A stretch of DNA of 64,000 bases from Psychrobacter sp. Choline-02u-9 (lineage in GTDB: Bacteria > Pseudomonadota > Gammaproteobacteria > Pseudomonadales > Moraxellaceae): NCBI RefSeq assembly GCF_002836505.1, contig NZ_PJBF01000059.1, forward strand, positions 62,001 to 126,000, written 5' to 3'. The notes beneath the pieces were generated by a model. The model was not told where the DNA came from. It ran no database searches and saw nothing but the letters and a program-made list of their open reading frames with translations. The translations under genes were made by a program, and so were the position numbers. Shown here one piece after another: positions 7,721-17,396 of this stretch (the first letter of the stretch is position 1; every line of letters starts with the position of its first letter).

Positions 7721-8650
7721 CTAGCGCTTATCATTGCGATCACGGGTGTTACGTGTACCGCGGCTGGCAGGGCTAGCGCTACTTTTAGGTTTCGCGCTGC
7801 TGTTGCGGTTATCGCTACGAGTATCAGTGCGACGCGCTTTAAGCGGCTTGTTTCTGATACGTTCTTGCTTCTCTTTAGCAGCGCCATGTAGACCCGTGCC
7901 ATAACGTGGGCGTAAGCTGACCAAATCCGTCAACGTGTTGATTTCTTTTTTATCAAGCTCTAAGAAACGACCAGTACGTAGCTCTTTTGGTAGAACAATC
8001 GTGCCATAGCGTGTACGTAGTAGACGACTAACTTTTAGACCTTGTGATTCAAATAAACGACGTACTTCGCGGTTACGGCCTTCTTTTAGCTGGACGTGAT
8101 ACCACTTGTTGACGCCTTCGCCGCCGCCTTCTTTGATGTCTTCAAATTTTGCAAGGCCATCTTCTAGCATGACACCAGCGGTCAATGCACGAGCGATATC
8201 AGGCGTTACTTCACCCAATACACGTACCGCATATTCACGAGTGACTTCACCAGATGGGTGCATCAAGCGATGCGCCATTTCACCATCATTAGTAAATAAC
8301 AATAGGCCAGTTGAGTTAATGTCCAAACGTCCAACCATTACCCAGCGGTCATGCGTCAGCTTTGGCAAACGTTCAAAGACAGTTGGGCGGCCTTCTGGAT
8401 CTTTAGCCGAGCAAACTTCGCCTTCAGGCTTGTAGTAAGCGATAACACGGCGACGCTTCTCATTTTCAGAAGTGTATTTGATTTGACGGCCATCAACGCG
8501 AATCTCATCACCTTGCGAGACGCGATCACCGATGGTCGCAGGACCGTTATTAACCGTTACGCGGCCAGATTTGATGACTTCTTCCATTTGACGGCGTGAA
8601 CCAAGTCCCATACGGGCGAGTGCTTTCTGTAATTTTTCATCTTTCATCAT
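7721..8650 (-). CDS. rluB: 23S rRNA pseudouridine(2605) synthase RluB
   Basis: Isomerises a uridine to pseudouridine in helix 90 region of 23S rRNA (U2605 in E. coli). An S4 RNA-binding domain occupies about residues 3-60 (KLQKALARMGLGSRRQ...), followed by the RsuA-type catalytic domain with the aspartate in VGRLDINSTGLLL. The C-terminal 60 residues are basic and repetitive in Arg, Lys, Ser and Asn, an RNA-binding tail common in this subgroup. Two ATG codons are adjacent (8650 and 8647); the AAGGA just upstream suits either. Length 309 aa is normal. RluB versus RluE/RsuA is decided by length and tail. Confidence 0.93.
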   Translation of the reverse strand: MMKDEKLQKALARMGLGSRRQMEEVIKSGRVTVNNGPATIGDRVSQGDEIRVDGRQIKYTSENEKRRRVIAYYKPEGEVCSAKDPEGRPTVFERLPKLTHDRWVMVGRLDINSTGLLLFTNDGEMAHRLMHPSGEVTREYAVRVLGEVTPDIARALTAGVMLEDGLAKFEDIKEGGGEGVNKWYHVQLKEGRNREVRRLFESQGLKVSRLLRTRYGTIVLPKELRTGRFLELDKKEINTLTDLVSLRPRYGTGLHGAAKEKQERIRNKPLKARRTDTRSDNRNSSAKPKSSASPASRGTRNTRDRNDKR

Positions 8651-9230
8651 AATATCCTTGAGTCGGTGGGTTTACATTTCTCAATGTAAAAAATTGGATT
8701 GACTATTCTACGCTATTTTAACAAATTTAGCACGTAAACCAATAGCTTACTGATTATTAATGCATAAGCAAACATTGTGCTAATCAATAAAAGTTTATTA
8801 GTCGTATACGAAATATAGACTCGAAGAGTCTTAGTGACTGACTATATAAGTTAATACATAGATACAAACACTTACACTACTCCGGCATTAAAGGGATAGT
8901 TCCAATCATAAATGCAATCGAAACAATCCTTTATTAAGTTAAAGTTTTTCAAATTAAAAATAAAAATTTTATTTATGACGAAGCTGTTTTTACTTGCGTT
9001 TTTTTATCGCTCAACAATCTAAAAGTCGATATAAATTTTTGCAATTAGCCGAAAATAAAGGGCTTGATGAGAAGTTGCAAAATAGTCACTTAATTATTTT
9101 ATGACAGATTATATGTATTGCACTGAATATAGTTTAGGTGTATATTTATTAAATATATTCTTTTTTACGAATATAAATGCTGTGGTGAGGTTTTTGGTTT
9201 GATTCACAAATATAAATATGAGTAACTGTT
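8651..9230. other. Long AT-rich intergenic region upstream of polysaccharide locus
   Basis: 580 bases with no gene between the divergent rluB and wza. It is strongly AT-rich and contains a candidate wza promoter near its right end. I looked for the ops/JUMPstart element common ahead of such loci and saw none. Confidence 0.6.
9118..9146 (+). promoter_or_regulatory. Candidate sigma-70 promoter of polysaccharide locus
   Basis: TTGCAC (9118-9123) and TATATT (9141-9146) are separated by 17 bases, about 85 bases before the wza start. It is the best-looking promoter in the region by eye, but AT-rich DNA makes chance matches common. Confidence 0.45.
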
Positions 9231-10322
9231 ATGGTTAATAAATATTTCATTTTTGTACACAAACGCTTTTTGGTAATGAGCATATTTTGCTTATTTCTGA
9301 TGGGGTTGTTTAGTGGCTGTACGATCAACTCAGGACTTCAGTCAGGAAATCTTCCTGAATCTGGCACCTTTACCGCAGATAACGGTCTTCAATTTCATAT
9401 TCAGCCTTTAAGTCTGGCAACTTTACCACGTACAGCGCCGCCTACTGTTACTCAAGATCTCTCTCATTTGATCAAAACCTCTGGACGAGTCAATTACGGC
9501 ATTGCGAAAGGGGATGTGCTGAATATCATCCTTACCAATTATCCAGATATTAATGCGTCAACTGCTAGCTTAACGGTAGATCAACAAGGGTATATACAGT
9601 TTCCATTGATAGGTAGAGTTCAAGCCAGTGGGCTGAGCGTGCCGCAGTTCACCGCCACATTGCAAAGCAAACTACAGCGCTATCTCAAGTACTCAGATCC
9701 TCAAGTCAAAATCATCAATTACCGTGGCAGCAAGTTTTTCGTAGATGGTGCGGTGAAGCAGTCTGGTGAGTTTGCTATTGCTGATGTGCCAGTGTCGGTA
9801 TATGGGGCTATCTCTATGGCAGGTGGTACCACTGAGACAGGCGATTCAAATAACATTGTGCTAAATCGTCAGGGCAACAGCTATCGCTTAGGAGTGCAGT
9901 CACTACATAAAATGGGACTGTCTGCCAATCAAATCTATCTGCGGAATGGTGACTCTATTCACGTCAATAGCCAAAGCCGCAATAAGGTCTACGTATTGGG
10001 TGAGTTTGGCAAAATTGAGCCAGTGGCAATTCCAGAACAGGGGCTGAGCTTAGCGCATGTATTGGGCGAGTCAAATGGACTAAATTCCAATACGGCTAAT
10101 GCAGCCAAAGTATATATCGTGCGCGACAACCCTCAGTACCAGTACACCAATATCTATTACGTCGACATGCAGAGCATCATAAGCTTGGCACTAGCCAGTC
10201 GCTTTGACATGCAAGCCAATGACATTCTTTATGTGGATCCAACAGGCTTGGCTCGCTGGAATCGTGTGATTAGCGCGATACTACCGTCAACATCTGCCAT
10301 AAACGTGATATCAGGGTTATAA
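9231..10322 (+). CDS. wza: Polysaccharide export outer-membrane lipoprotein (Wza family)
   Basis: Forms the outer-membrane channel that exports capsule or exopolysaccharide made by the Wzx/Wzy route. The 363-aa chain begins with a lipoprotein signal ending in LFSGC, which puts the lipidated cysteine at residue 30. A polysaccharide-export domain follows at about 90-180 (YGIAKGDVLNIILTNYPD, DQQGYIQFPLIGRVQASG), then two SLBB-type beta-grasp segments (KFFVDGAVKQSGEF, KVYVLGEFGKIEPV). The C-terminal helix expected for Wza lies at the end. It opens the locus and pairs with the Wzc kinase. No strong ribosome site is seen before ATG 9231. Confidence 0.93.
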   Translation: MVNKYFIFVHKRFLVMSIFCLFLMGLFSGCTINSGLQSGNLPESGTFTADNGLQFHIQPLSLATLPRTAPPTVTQDLSHLIKTSGRVNYGIAKGDVLNIILTNYPDINASTASLTVDQQGYIQFPLIGRVQASGLSVPQFTATLQSKLQRYLKYSDPQVKIINYRGSKFFVDGAVKQSGEFAIADVPVSVYGAISMAGGTTETGDSNNIVLNRQGNSYRLGVQSLHKMGLSANQIYLRNGDSIHVNSQSRNKVYVLGEFGKIEPVAIPEQGLSLAHVLGESNGLNSNTANAAKVYIVRDNPQYQYTNIYYVDMQSIISLALASRFDMQANDILYVDPTGLARWNRVISAILPSTSAINVISGL

Positions 10323-10497
10323 ATGATAGCTAGTGAAAATACTGGATGTGCTTTGAATTTTAATACTGAAATTGAGAGATAAGAATAGGAAGTAGAGTGA
10401 TAGATTTTATAAGGTGCGATTAGGCAGAGAGCAATCTAACTGCAGTCAAGGGCAGTTAGGGTCTTGGAGCTAAGCGAAAGCTATTAAGCGATTAACA

Positions 10498-12780
10498 TTG
10501 AATAATGGGTATATGGTTATGAATAATATAGATTCAAAAGACCTATCGACACCTAAGGGTGACAACGACAATGACAACATCGACTTAACAGCGCTGGTTT
10601 TGGTTTTGTTGCGTGGCTGGAAAGTCATAGCGCTCATGGCAGCAATCGGACTCTTAATAGGATTTTTCTATACACGCTATATTAATCCGACCTTCAAGTC
10701 TGATGCGCTGATCCAAATTGAAGAAAATTCCCAAGGAGTCGATGCGCTTGGGGCGAATATCTCAGAGTTGGTCGGAGAAGAAGTGAGCAAGGCTGAGGCA
10801 GAAGCCGAGCTTATACGGTCTCGGATGATACTAGAGCCAGTCGTCGATATGCTACATCTAGACATCAAACTGACCGATCCTAATATTGGCTATCTCGATA
10901 AAATAACAAACGACCGCATTAATACTCAGTTGAACACAAATGATGGTGTGTCTTTGAGCACAAAAAACGGTTCCGTACAAATCAATCAGTTCGATGTTTC
11001 ACCAGCGTATTTAAACCAGTCTTTTACGCTGTCACAGTCTGACACAGGATTTGTCTTGAGTAATGGACTAGATGATTTCAAAGGACAATTGGGTCAGCCG
11101 CATCAGTTCAATGGGGTAAACGGTGAGATTAACATTACGGTGACTGAGCTACCTGCAGACGGTTACCCTATTGGCATCACTCAGCAGACCTTAAAGACCA
11201 CGACAGACGCAATGAATAGCGCATTGTCTGTGGAAGAAAAAGGCGATAAAACCAATATTATTCAGCTGTCGATGACAGGCACAAACCAACAGCAAATCAC
11301 GACCACACTTGATCAGATAGTCCAGTCATATATCGATCAAAACCAATCTCGTGGTACAGAAGAAACCACCAAAACATTGGCTTTTATGGAGACGCAGATT
11401 CCAGCATTAAAAGAGAAATTAGACACCTCTGAAGCTCAGTTCAATGAGTTTCGTAAAAAGCACGGCACCATCGATGTAGGTAAAGAAGCTGAGTTATTAT
11501 TAAATGAAAAGTCTCGAATCGATGAGCAGCTCAATGATCTCAAATTAAAGAGAGCCGATCTAACGACTTACTATACCAATGAACACCCACTCGTCATCCA
11601 GATCAATGAGCAACTAAAAGTCCTCAACAGTCGAATAGGAGCGATAGGTAGCACCGTCGCAGGACTGCCTGAAATACAGCGAGAGTTCTTAAAGCTATCA
11701 GAAGATACAGCTATCAATAGAGAGATTTACCTCACGCTGCTCAAAAACTATGAGCAACTAAAAATCGTTAGAGCTGGTCAGGTTGGTTATGCCCGTATTC
11801 TAGACCGACCGACCAGTACCTTCGACGCCATTGCGCCAAACAAATTCCAAATTATGCTGTTGGCGCTACTCGTAGGTACTGTACTTGGGGTAATGCTGGT
11901 TCTAATCAGAAACTTAATTAGAAATGTCGTGAAGGACCCAGAGCATCTAGAGTCTAAAACGGGAATTCCTGTCATTGCAACGATTCCACGTTCGACCTCG
12001 ATATCTAAGCTAGGTAGGAACAAAAAAAATACTGGTCGGATGCTTGCTCACGTTGATCACAACGGCTTGAGCTATGAAGCAATTAAAAATTTACGGACAA
12101 ACCTTTTATTTGGTAAGACGACGAAGACAGCAGATGAGAAATCCGCTCAGACCATATTAATCACTGGAGAAAGTCCAGGTGTCGGTAAGTCTTTTATTAC
12201 GGCCAATTTATCTGAGGTGTTTGCACAGCTTGACAAAAAAGTGCTGATTATCGATGGAGATATGCGTTTAGGAGAGCTGCATAAAATGTTTGGTATGAAT
12301 CCAGACAGTGGTCTCACAGATTATTTATTGCAAGATAAAGATAGCACTCTATCAGCCGATAAGCCTCGATTAGATATTGATATGGCTAAGTTAAACCTTG
12401 AGAGCTTTATTCAGCCGACTGGTATGGAGCATATCGACCTTATATCGCGGGGGCGACCATCGCATAACCCGACTTCGTTATTGATAGGAGAGAGGTTCAA
12501 TCATTTGATGGCAGCGCTCAAAACGAAGTACGACTATATCGTTATTGATGCACCTCCTATATTGGCTGCATCAGACGCCATGGTATTGGCACAGCATGCA
12601 GACAAAGTACTGATCGTCACCAAATTTGATCATTCAGTAGAAGGTCAGCTGGTCTATGCCATCAAACAGATGAGTAAAGCAAACGTACAAGTCGATGGCA
12701 TCATCTTAAATGACATACAGCAAAGTATCTTGAACAGGTACAGCTATCACTACCATTATGCTTATGGACACAATTCATAG
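10498..12780 (+). CDS. wzc: Tyrosine-protein kinase and chain-length regulator (Wzc family)
   Basis: Inner-membrane bacterial tyrosine kinase that controls polymer length and works with Wza in export. Two membrane helices (about 45-65 and 440-460) flank a large periplasmic Wzz-type domain with coiled-coil stretches. The cytoplasmic BY-kinase domain shows Walker A GESPGVGKS (near 557), Walker A' VLIIDGDMR and Walker B YIVIDAPP. The C terminus is a tyrosine cluster, YSYHYHYAYG, the autophosphorylation tail. The start is uncertain: TTG 10498, ATG 10513 or ATG 10519 are in frame and none has a clear ribosome site. No Wzb-type phosphatase lies next to it. 760 aa is slightly longer than E. coli Wzc. 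Confidence 0.93.
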   Translation: MNNGYMVMNNIDSKDLSTPKGDNDNDNIDLTALVLVLLRGWKVIALMAAIGLLIGFFYTRYINPTFKSDALIQIEENSQGVDALGANISELVGEEVSKAEAEAELIRSRMILEPVVDMLHLDIKLTDPNIGYLDKITNDRINTQLNTNDGVSLSTKNGSVQINQFDVSPAYLNQSFTLSQSDTGFVLSNGLDDFKGQLGQPHQFNGVNGEINITVTELPADGYPIGITQQTLKTTTDAMNSALSVEEKGDKTNIIQLSMTGTNQQQITTTLDQIVQSYIDQNQSRGTEETTKTLAFMETQIPALKEKLDTSEAQFNEFRKKHGTIDVGKEAELLLNEKSRIDEQLNDLKLKRADLTTYYTNEHPLVIQINEQLKVLNSRIGAIGSTVAGLPEIQREFLKLSEDTAINREIYLTLLKNYEQLKIVRAGQVGYARILDRPTSTFDAIAPNKFQIMLLALLVGTVLGVMLVLIRNLIRNVVKDPEHLESKTGIPVIATIPRSTSISKLGRNKKNTGRMLAHVDHNGLSYEAIKNLRTNLLFGKTTKTADEKSAQTILITGESPGVGKSFITANLSEVFAQLDKKVLIIDGDMRLGELHKMFGMNPDSGLTDYLLQDKDSTLSADKPRLDIDMAKLNLESFIQPTGMEHIDLISRGRPSHNPTSLLIGERFNHLMAALKTKYDYIVIDAPPILAASDAMVLAQHADKVLIVTKFDHSVEGQLVYAIKQMSKANVQVDGIILNDIQQSILNRYSYHYHYAYGHNS

Positions 12781-12838
12781 TTAGTGACTGTTCATTGTCC
12801 ATGGCAAACGAGCGTCATAACTTAAGTAGGTGGATCTT

Positions 12839-14848
12839 ATGTTTATAAAAACAGAGTCTAACAATGCTTATCACACGCCAAGCGATCTCAATCGATGGTC
12901 GAAGCGTATGACGCTGTTTTTATTAGCCTTACCACGCTTTGCGAAATGCTCTATCTTATTTGGCATCGACTTTTCAGTTGCTGTCCTTTGTTTGATAGCG
13001 GCATTGGCACTGCGTCAAGGTTATGTCGATGATCAAATTGGCCCTATGGTGTTGGCTTTTTATGCATTGATACCTGTCGTCAGCTTATATCTGATTGGCT
13101 TTTATAGAGGCGCCTCTAGAGGGTTTTTCGATGCGGCGATGGGTCGAGTACTACAGTTGTTTTTATTACTTATTATCGTTTATCAGTTCATCATTTATGT
13201 GAACCCAGTGTCAATGATGCCGCGCTCAGCGCCAATTATATTTTTGTTCTTATTCTTTATTTGGTTATGGAACAGTCGGCTAATGATTCGTGGGTTGCTG
13301 AATCGACTACAGAAACCAGACAATCAAGATCGCCTAGATAGTTGCTGTGATAACGTGATTATTTATGGTGCAGGATCGGCTGGTAGAGAGCTATTAGAGA
13401 GCTTGAGACATTCTCATAAATACAATGTAGTGGCATATATTGATGATGATCCGCAGCTGATAGGGGCTTATTTACATGGTAAAAAAATATATGCTGCTCA
13501 TGCGTTACCTTGGTTAATAGAAAAATTAAATGTCGCGCAAGTGATTTTGGCAATGCCTTCTATGAGCCGTGGTCGTAAAAAACAGATTATGGATAGCCTG
13601 TCAGGTGTTTCTGTCAAATTAAAAGATTTACCGAGCTTACGAGAGCTTGCTGATGAGATCGTAACAGTCAGCCATATACGTCCGGTTGATATACTAGATG
13701 TGCTTGAAAGAGAGACTGTAGAGCCAGTTGCTGAGCTCCTCCAAAAAAACATTACGGGTAAAAACGTACTCGTAACAGGGGCAGGGGGTTCTATTGGGAG
13801 TGAGCTGTGTAGACAAATCATGAAAAATAAACCTGCATGCTTGGTGTTATACGAGCAGTCTGAATACGCTTTGTACACAATCGATCAGGAACTTAGAAGT
13901 CTCATCGCTAGTAATGTCATTAGTAATATTGAATATCAAGATACTGAGATTGTCAGCATCATTGGAAGCGTGGGCAACGAAAAAAAATTAATCAATATAT
14001 TCGAAAAATACCATATAAAAACGATTTATCACGCTGCAGCATACAAACATGTACCGATTGTCGAGTCCAATCCATTTGAAGGCACAATCAACAATACTAA
14101 AGGCACCTACCATTGTGCCTGTGCCGCGATAAAAGCTCATGTTGATACGTTTGTACTGATCTCTACTGACAAAGCAGTGCGTCCGACCAACGTGATGGGA
14201 GCCTCCAAACGCTTGGCTGAGCTTGTCTGCCAAGGTCTGAGCCAAAGCAACAGTCATACATGTTTTAGTATGGTGCGTTTCGGTAATGTCTTGGGTTCAT
14301 CGGGCTCTGTAGTACCACTATTCACCAAACAAATTGAGCAGGGTGGTCCGATTACCATCACCCATCCAGACATCACGCGCTATTTTATGACTATACCGGA
14401 AGCAGCCAGTTTGGTTATCCAAGCAGGGGCTATGGCGTTCGGTGGTGAAGTATTTGTACTTGATATGGGTGCACCCGTCAAAATCGTCGATCTTGCCAAA
14501 CGTATGATTCGTCTGACAGGGTGCGAGCTAAAAGATGCGAGCAATCCTAATGGTGATATCGAAATTGTGTTTACTGGATTGCGGCCAGGTGAAAAGCTCT
14601 ATGAAGAGTTAATCATTGGTGCTGACAACATAGAGACCACGTTTCATCCACTCATTATGCAAGCAATGGAGCATAGTTTTCCATTGGAAGATATCGAAGC
14701 TATCTTGTTTGAGTTTATCGAAAGATCAAAGCGGCACGATACTGAATGGTTGAAAGCACAATTTAGGACCTTCGTTGAAGGCTACCGAGAAGGCGATGAA
14801 GCTGATGTCACAAAGACAGATGTAGAGCAGTTAGAGGTGGTCGGTTAA
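12839..14848 (+). CDS. Membrane UDP-GlcNAc 4,6-dehydratase (PglF/WbpM family)
   Basis: Predicted to convert UDP-GlcNAc to UDP-2-acetamido-2,6-dideoxy-4-ketohexose, the first step towards bacillosamine- or QuiNAc-type sugars. Four hydrophobic helices occupy the first 145 residues (e.g. FLLLIIVYQFIIYV). A Rossmann-like segment VIIYGAGSAGREL follows near 172, then the NAD-binding GAGGSIGSE near 315. STDKAVRPTNVMGASKR follows at about 440-456, where Met replaces the usual catalytic Tyr of the SDR motif, as is normal for large PglF/WbpM enzymes. The frame opens at GTG 12830, but ATG 12839 with AGGTGG just upstream is preferred (669 aa). The matching aminotransferase lies at the far end of the locus. 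Confidence 0.9.
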   Translation: MFIKTESNNAYHTPSDLNRWSKRMTLFLLALPRFAKCSILFGIDFSVAVLCLIAALALRQGYVDDQIGPMVLAFYALIPVVSLYLIGFYRGASRGFFDAAMGRVLQLFLLLIIVYQFIIYVNPVSMMPRSAPIIFLFLFFIWLWNSRLMIRGLLNRLQKPDNQDRLDSCCDNVIIYGAGSAGRELLESLRHSHKYNVVAYIDDDPQLIGAYLHGKKIYAAHALPWLIEKLNVAQVILAMPSMSRGRKKQIMDSLSGVSVKLKDLPSLRELADEIVTVSHIRPVDILDVLERETVEPVAELLQKNITGKNVLVTGAGGSIGSELCRQIMKNKPACLVLYEQSEYALYTIDQELRSLIASNVISNIEYQDTEIVSIIGSVGNEKKLINIFEKYHIKTIYHAAAYKHVPIVESNPFEGTINNTKGTYHCACAAIKAHVDTFVLISTDKAVRPTNVMGASKRLAELVCQGLSQSNSHTCFSMVRFGNVLGSSGSVVPLFTKQIEQGGPITITHPDITRYFMTIPEAASLVIQAGAMAFGGEVFVLDMGAPVKIVDLAKRMIRLTGCELKDASNPNGDIEIVFTGLRPGEKLYEELIIGADNIETTFHPLIMQAMEHSFPLEDIEAILFEFIERSKRHDTEWLKAQFRTFVEGYREGDEADVTKTDVEQLEVVG

Positions 14849-14993
14849 GGAGTAGTAGTGATACTAAGTAAGGGTATTAAATAGCGGTGATAGGGTTGAT
14901 ATTGAAAAGATGATGAAATCACTTATTGGTAAGATTGTTTAGGATATGGTGATTTATATAAATGCTGTGACATACCAAATTGGATGATGAGTA

Positions 14994-16310
14994 ATGGCCT
15001 CTGAAGCGTTTTTATCGATACAGAGCGTAATCAGTCGATTGAAAACCAGTCACTTTGTACGAGATGTGGCCATGGTTGGAGGCGGTATTGCTGCTGGTCA
15101 GGCAATCGCTATGGTCTTTATGCCGTTTCTCACCAGATTATATAGTCCTGAAGATTTTGGTATCGCTGCCGCATTTGCCGCAGTCATTAGTATTATTACT
15201 CCGATTGCGACCATGGGTTATGCCAATGCCATTGTGATGCCTGACAGTGACGAGGATGCCGCTGCCATTATTAGACTGTCTGTATTACTCAGTTTCTTTA
15301 TAACGGCTATAGCGTTCATCGCTGTCTATTTCGGCAATGTTTATTTGGCACGATGGACGGGTATGGAAAGTGCACCATACATGTTGTATCTCATACCGTT
15401 GACGCTATTGGCCGGCGCGTTTCTATCTGTTGCTGATCAGTCTGCTATCAGAGTAGGTTTGTTCAAAGCCAAGGCTCGTGCTTATGTAGAGAGCAAGTTT
15501 GTGACAGATATCAGTAAGTTAGTAGGGGGTATGTGGGCCCCCTCTAGTATGTTGCTTATTTTATTAACGATAGCAGGACAGCTCACGAATTTTATGATGC
15601 AGATGCTTCGGGTGCCTAGGATTGGTGTATTAAATGTCCGAGACTGGTTTGGCACAGTTGGTATTCGTAACGCTGCTATATCGCAGCGTGACTTTGCCAT
15701 ATACCGTATGCCGCAAAGTATGCTTAATGCTGCTTCAGTAGGGCTGCCAACTATCTTGTTAGCATCACTATTTAGTGCTTCTGCTGCTGGGCAGTATTCG
15801 TTGGCTGTTCTTGTACTTGGTGCACCAGCGATGTTGTTAGGGCAAGCTGTTGGAGAGGTTTTTTATCCTAAGATTACGCGTGCGATCACATCAAAGTCAC
15901 CAGAAGCTTATCAATTTTTATTAAAAGTGACGGTAATTCTATTGGTGGTTGGTATTGTTCCCTTCGGTACAGTGTTCGTTTTTGGCGATTACCTTTTTTC
16001 TTTAGTATTTGGCACAGAGTGGGCATTAGCAGGGAGTTATTCGCAGTGGCTTTCTATTTGGCTTTTGACCAGCTTGGTATCAGGTGCAAGCACTGCGGCA
16101 TTGCCAGCATTACGTTTGCAGCGTTTTCTTTTGATTAGAGAGATTTTTGCAGTGATATTTCGTGCTGCAGCGCTGTATGTAGGTTTTTACGTTTTTGAGT
16201 CAGATATGGTAGCCATTGCCCTGTTCTCATTTGTTGGGGTCTTGCTTAGCTTATCTATCGTTTATGTCGCTTTTCGGCGTCTGGTTCATATTCATAAAGT
16301 GCAGCAGTAG
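14994..16310 (+). CDS. Lipid-linked oligosaccharide flippase, Wzx-like (polysaccharide biosynthesis protein)
   Basis: A 438-aa polytopic membrane protein, probably the flippase that moves the undecaprenyl-linked repeat unit across the inner membrane. About 12 hydrophobic segments are spread over the whole chain. The N-terminal GGGIAAGQAIAMVFMPFLTRLYSPEDFGI is typical of the MOP/Wzx group, where the RLYSPEDFG turn is conserved. The position between the dehydratase and the first glycosyltransferase fits. The ATG at 14994 has only a weak ribosome site. Substrate specificity cannot be read from the sequence. Confidence 0.85.
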   Translation: MASEAFLSIQSVISRLKTSHFVRDVAMVGGGIAAGQAIAMVFMPFLTRLYSPEDFGIAAAFAAVISIITPIATMGYANAIVMPDSDEDAAAIIRLSVLLSFFITAIAFIAVYFGNVYLARWTGMESAPYMLYLIPLTLLAGAFLSVADQSAIRVGLFKAKARAYVESKFVTDISKLVGGMWAPSSMLLILLTIAGQLTNFMMQMLRVPRIGVLNVRDWFGTVGIRNAAISQRDFAIYRMPQSMLNAASVGLPTILLASLFSASAAGQYSLAVLVLGAPAMLLGQAVGEVFYPKITRAITSKSPEAYQFLLKVTVILLVVGIVPFGTVFVFGDYLFSLVFGTEWALAGSYSQWLSIWLLTSLVSGASTAALPALRLQRFLLIREIFAVIFRAAALYVGFYVFESDMVAIALFSFVGVLLSLSIVYVAFRRLVHIHKVQQ

Positions 16311-16379
16311 GTAAATATGTTGACTGCGTTGGATGGCACAAAGGATATGCATTAGAAGTCTCAACTCAAGAGGCTCACT

Positions 16380-17396
16380 ATGATTTCAGTTATTATTGCC
16401 GCATTTAATGCCGCTGTCACTATTGATCGTTGTATTAGTAGTATTGACATTGCGAAAAAGAACCATGAGATTGAGTTGATCGTTATTGACGATGGTTCTA
16501 ATGATGACACTGCTAGGTTATTGCACAGGTGGGAAAGTGATAGGGCATGGGTTACGGTGAAATATCAAAAAAATGGAGGCCTGGCAGATGCTCGTAATAC
16601 TGGGCTTGATACCGCAATCGGCGACTACATCGTTTTTATAGATGCGGACGACACTATCGATGATTGGTATTTTGACTTTATCATTGCACAAACGGTTAAT
16701 CGGGATATTGAGATGTTGGCGTTTGGTCATAAGCGCATCATGCTAAATGGCGATGTGCTCGAGCGCCGTAACATTACAGCAGAATATTCACAGCAGGAAA
16801 TTCAAGCATTGCAACTGAGAGTGACAGAAAATAGAAATATATATTGGTATGCATGTACTAAAGTTTATAACAGAAAATTAATAGGCGATATACGGTTTGA
16901 TTGTGACATAAAACTTGGTGAAGACGGTATTTTCAATATTGAATGCTTAAACAGAGCTAGTCATTTATCTGTCGTACTCGACTGTCCCTATAACTACTAT
17001 GAAAATGTTACTTCGATGACGAGTTTGCAATATAAGCCAGGGCTGATCGAGTCTATAGAAGCAGACTACAACGCCAGAGTCAGGATACATGACTGGTCTA
17101 TCGGTGCTACAGAGAGACAAATATTGCTATCAGATTTCGCACGTAGTTATATCGAGCATATGCTGCCATATTTACTCAATAATTTGGCTCATATTCAGAT
17201 GAGAAAACGCCATGCAGAGTTGATGAAGATACGTCAGTCTTTCGTTTACCAGAGCTGTTTGCCACATTACCATCAACTGCACCCAGCACGCGGCATTCGT
17301 ATTTTGATTTCATGTTTTTCACGACGTTGGTATGTGATGACATTGGCTTTTTTACAACTGTCTTGGTCTAAAGCGAAGGTAAAAAGACATGTTTAA
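16380..17396 (+). CDS. Family 2 glycosyltransferase
   Basis: GT-A fold transferase of 338 aa, predicted to add one sugar to the lipid-linked repeat unit at the cytoplasmic face. The N terminus SVIIAAFNAAVTIDRCI, the nucleotide-binding VIDDGSNDDT and the metal-binding FIDADD (near residue 80) are standard GT2 marks, with NGGLADARNTGLD between them. The C-terminal 120 residues are basic and variable. It overlaps the next gene by 8 bases, which points to translational coupling. Donor and acceptor are unknown. Confidence 0.9.
   Translation: MISVIIAAFNAAVTIDRCISSIDIAKKNHEIELIVIDDGSNDDTARLLHRWESDRAWVTVKYQKNGGLADARNTGLDTAIGDYIVFIDADDTIDDWYFDFIIAQTVNRDIEMLAFGHKRIMLNGDVLERRNITAEYSQQEIQALQLRVTENRNIYWYACTKVYNRKLIGDIRFDCDIKLGEDGIFNIECLNRASHLSVVLDCPYNYYENVTSMTSLQYKPGLIESIEADYNARVRIHDWSIGATERQILLSDFARSYIEHMLPYLLNNLAHIQMRKRHAELMKIRQSFVYQSCLPHYHQLHPARGIRILISCFSRRWYVMTLAFLQLSWSKAKVKRHV

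Noticed and set aside
8651..9230. ops/JUMPstart element before the polysaccharide locus
   Set aside because: Looked for the GGCGGTAG core and found none in the region.
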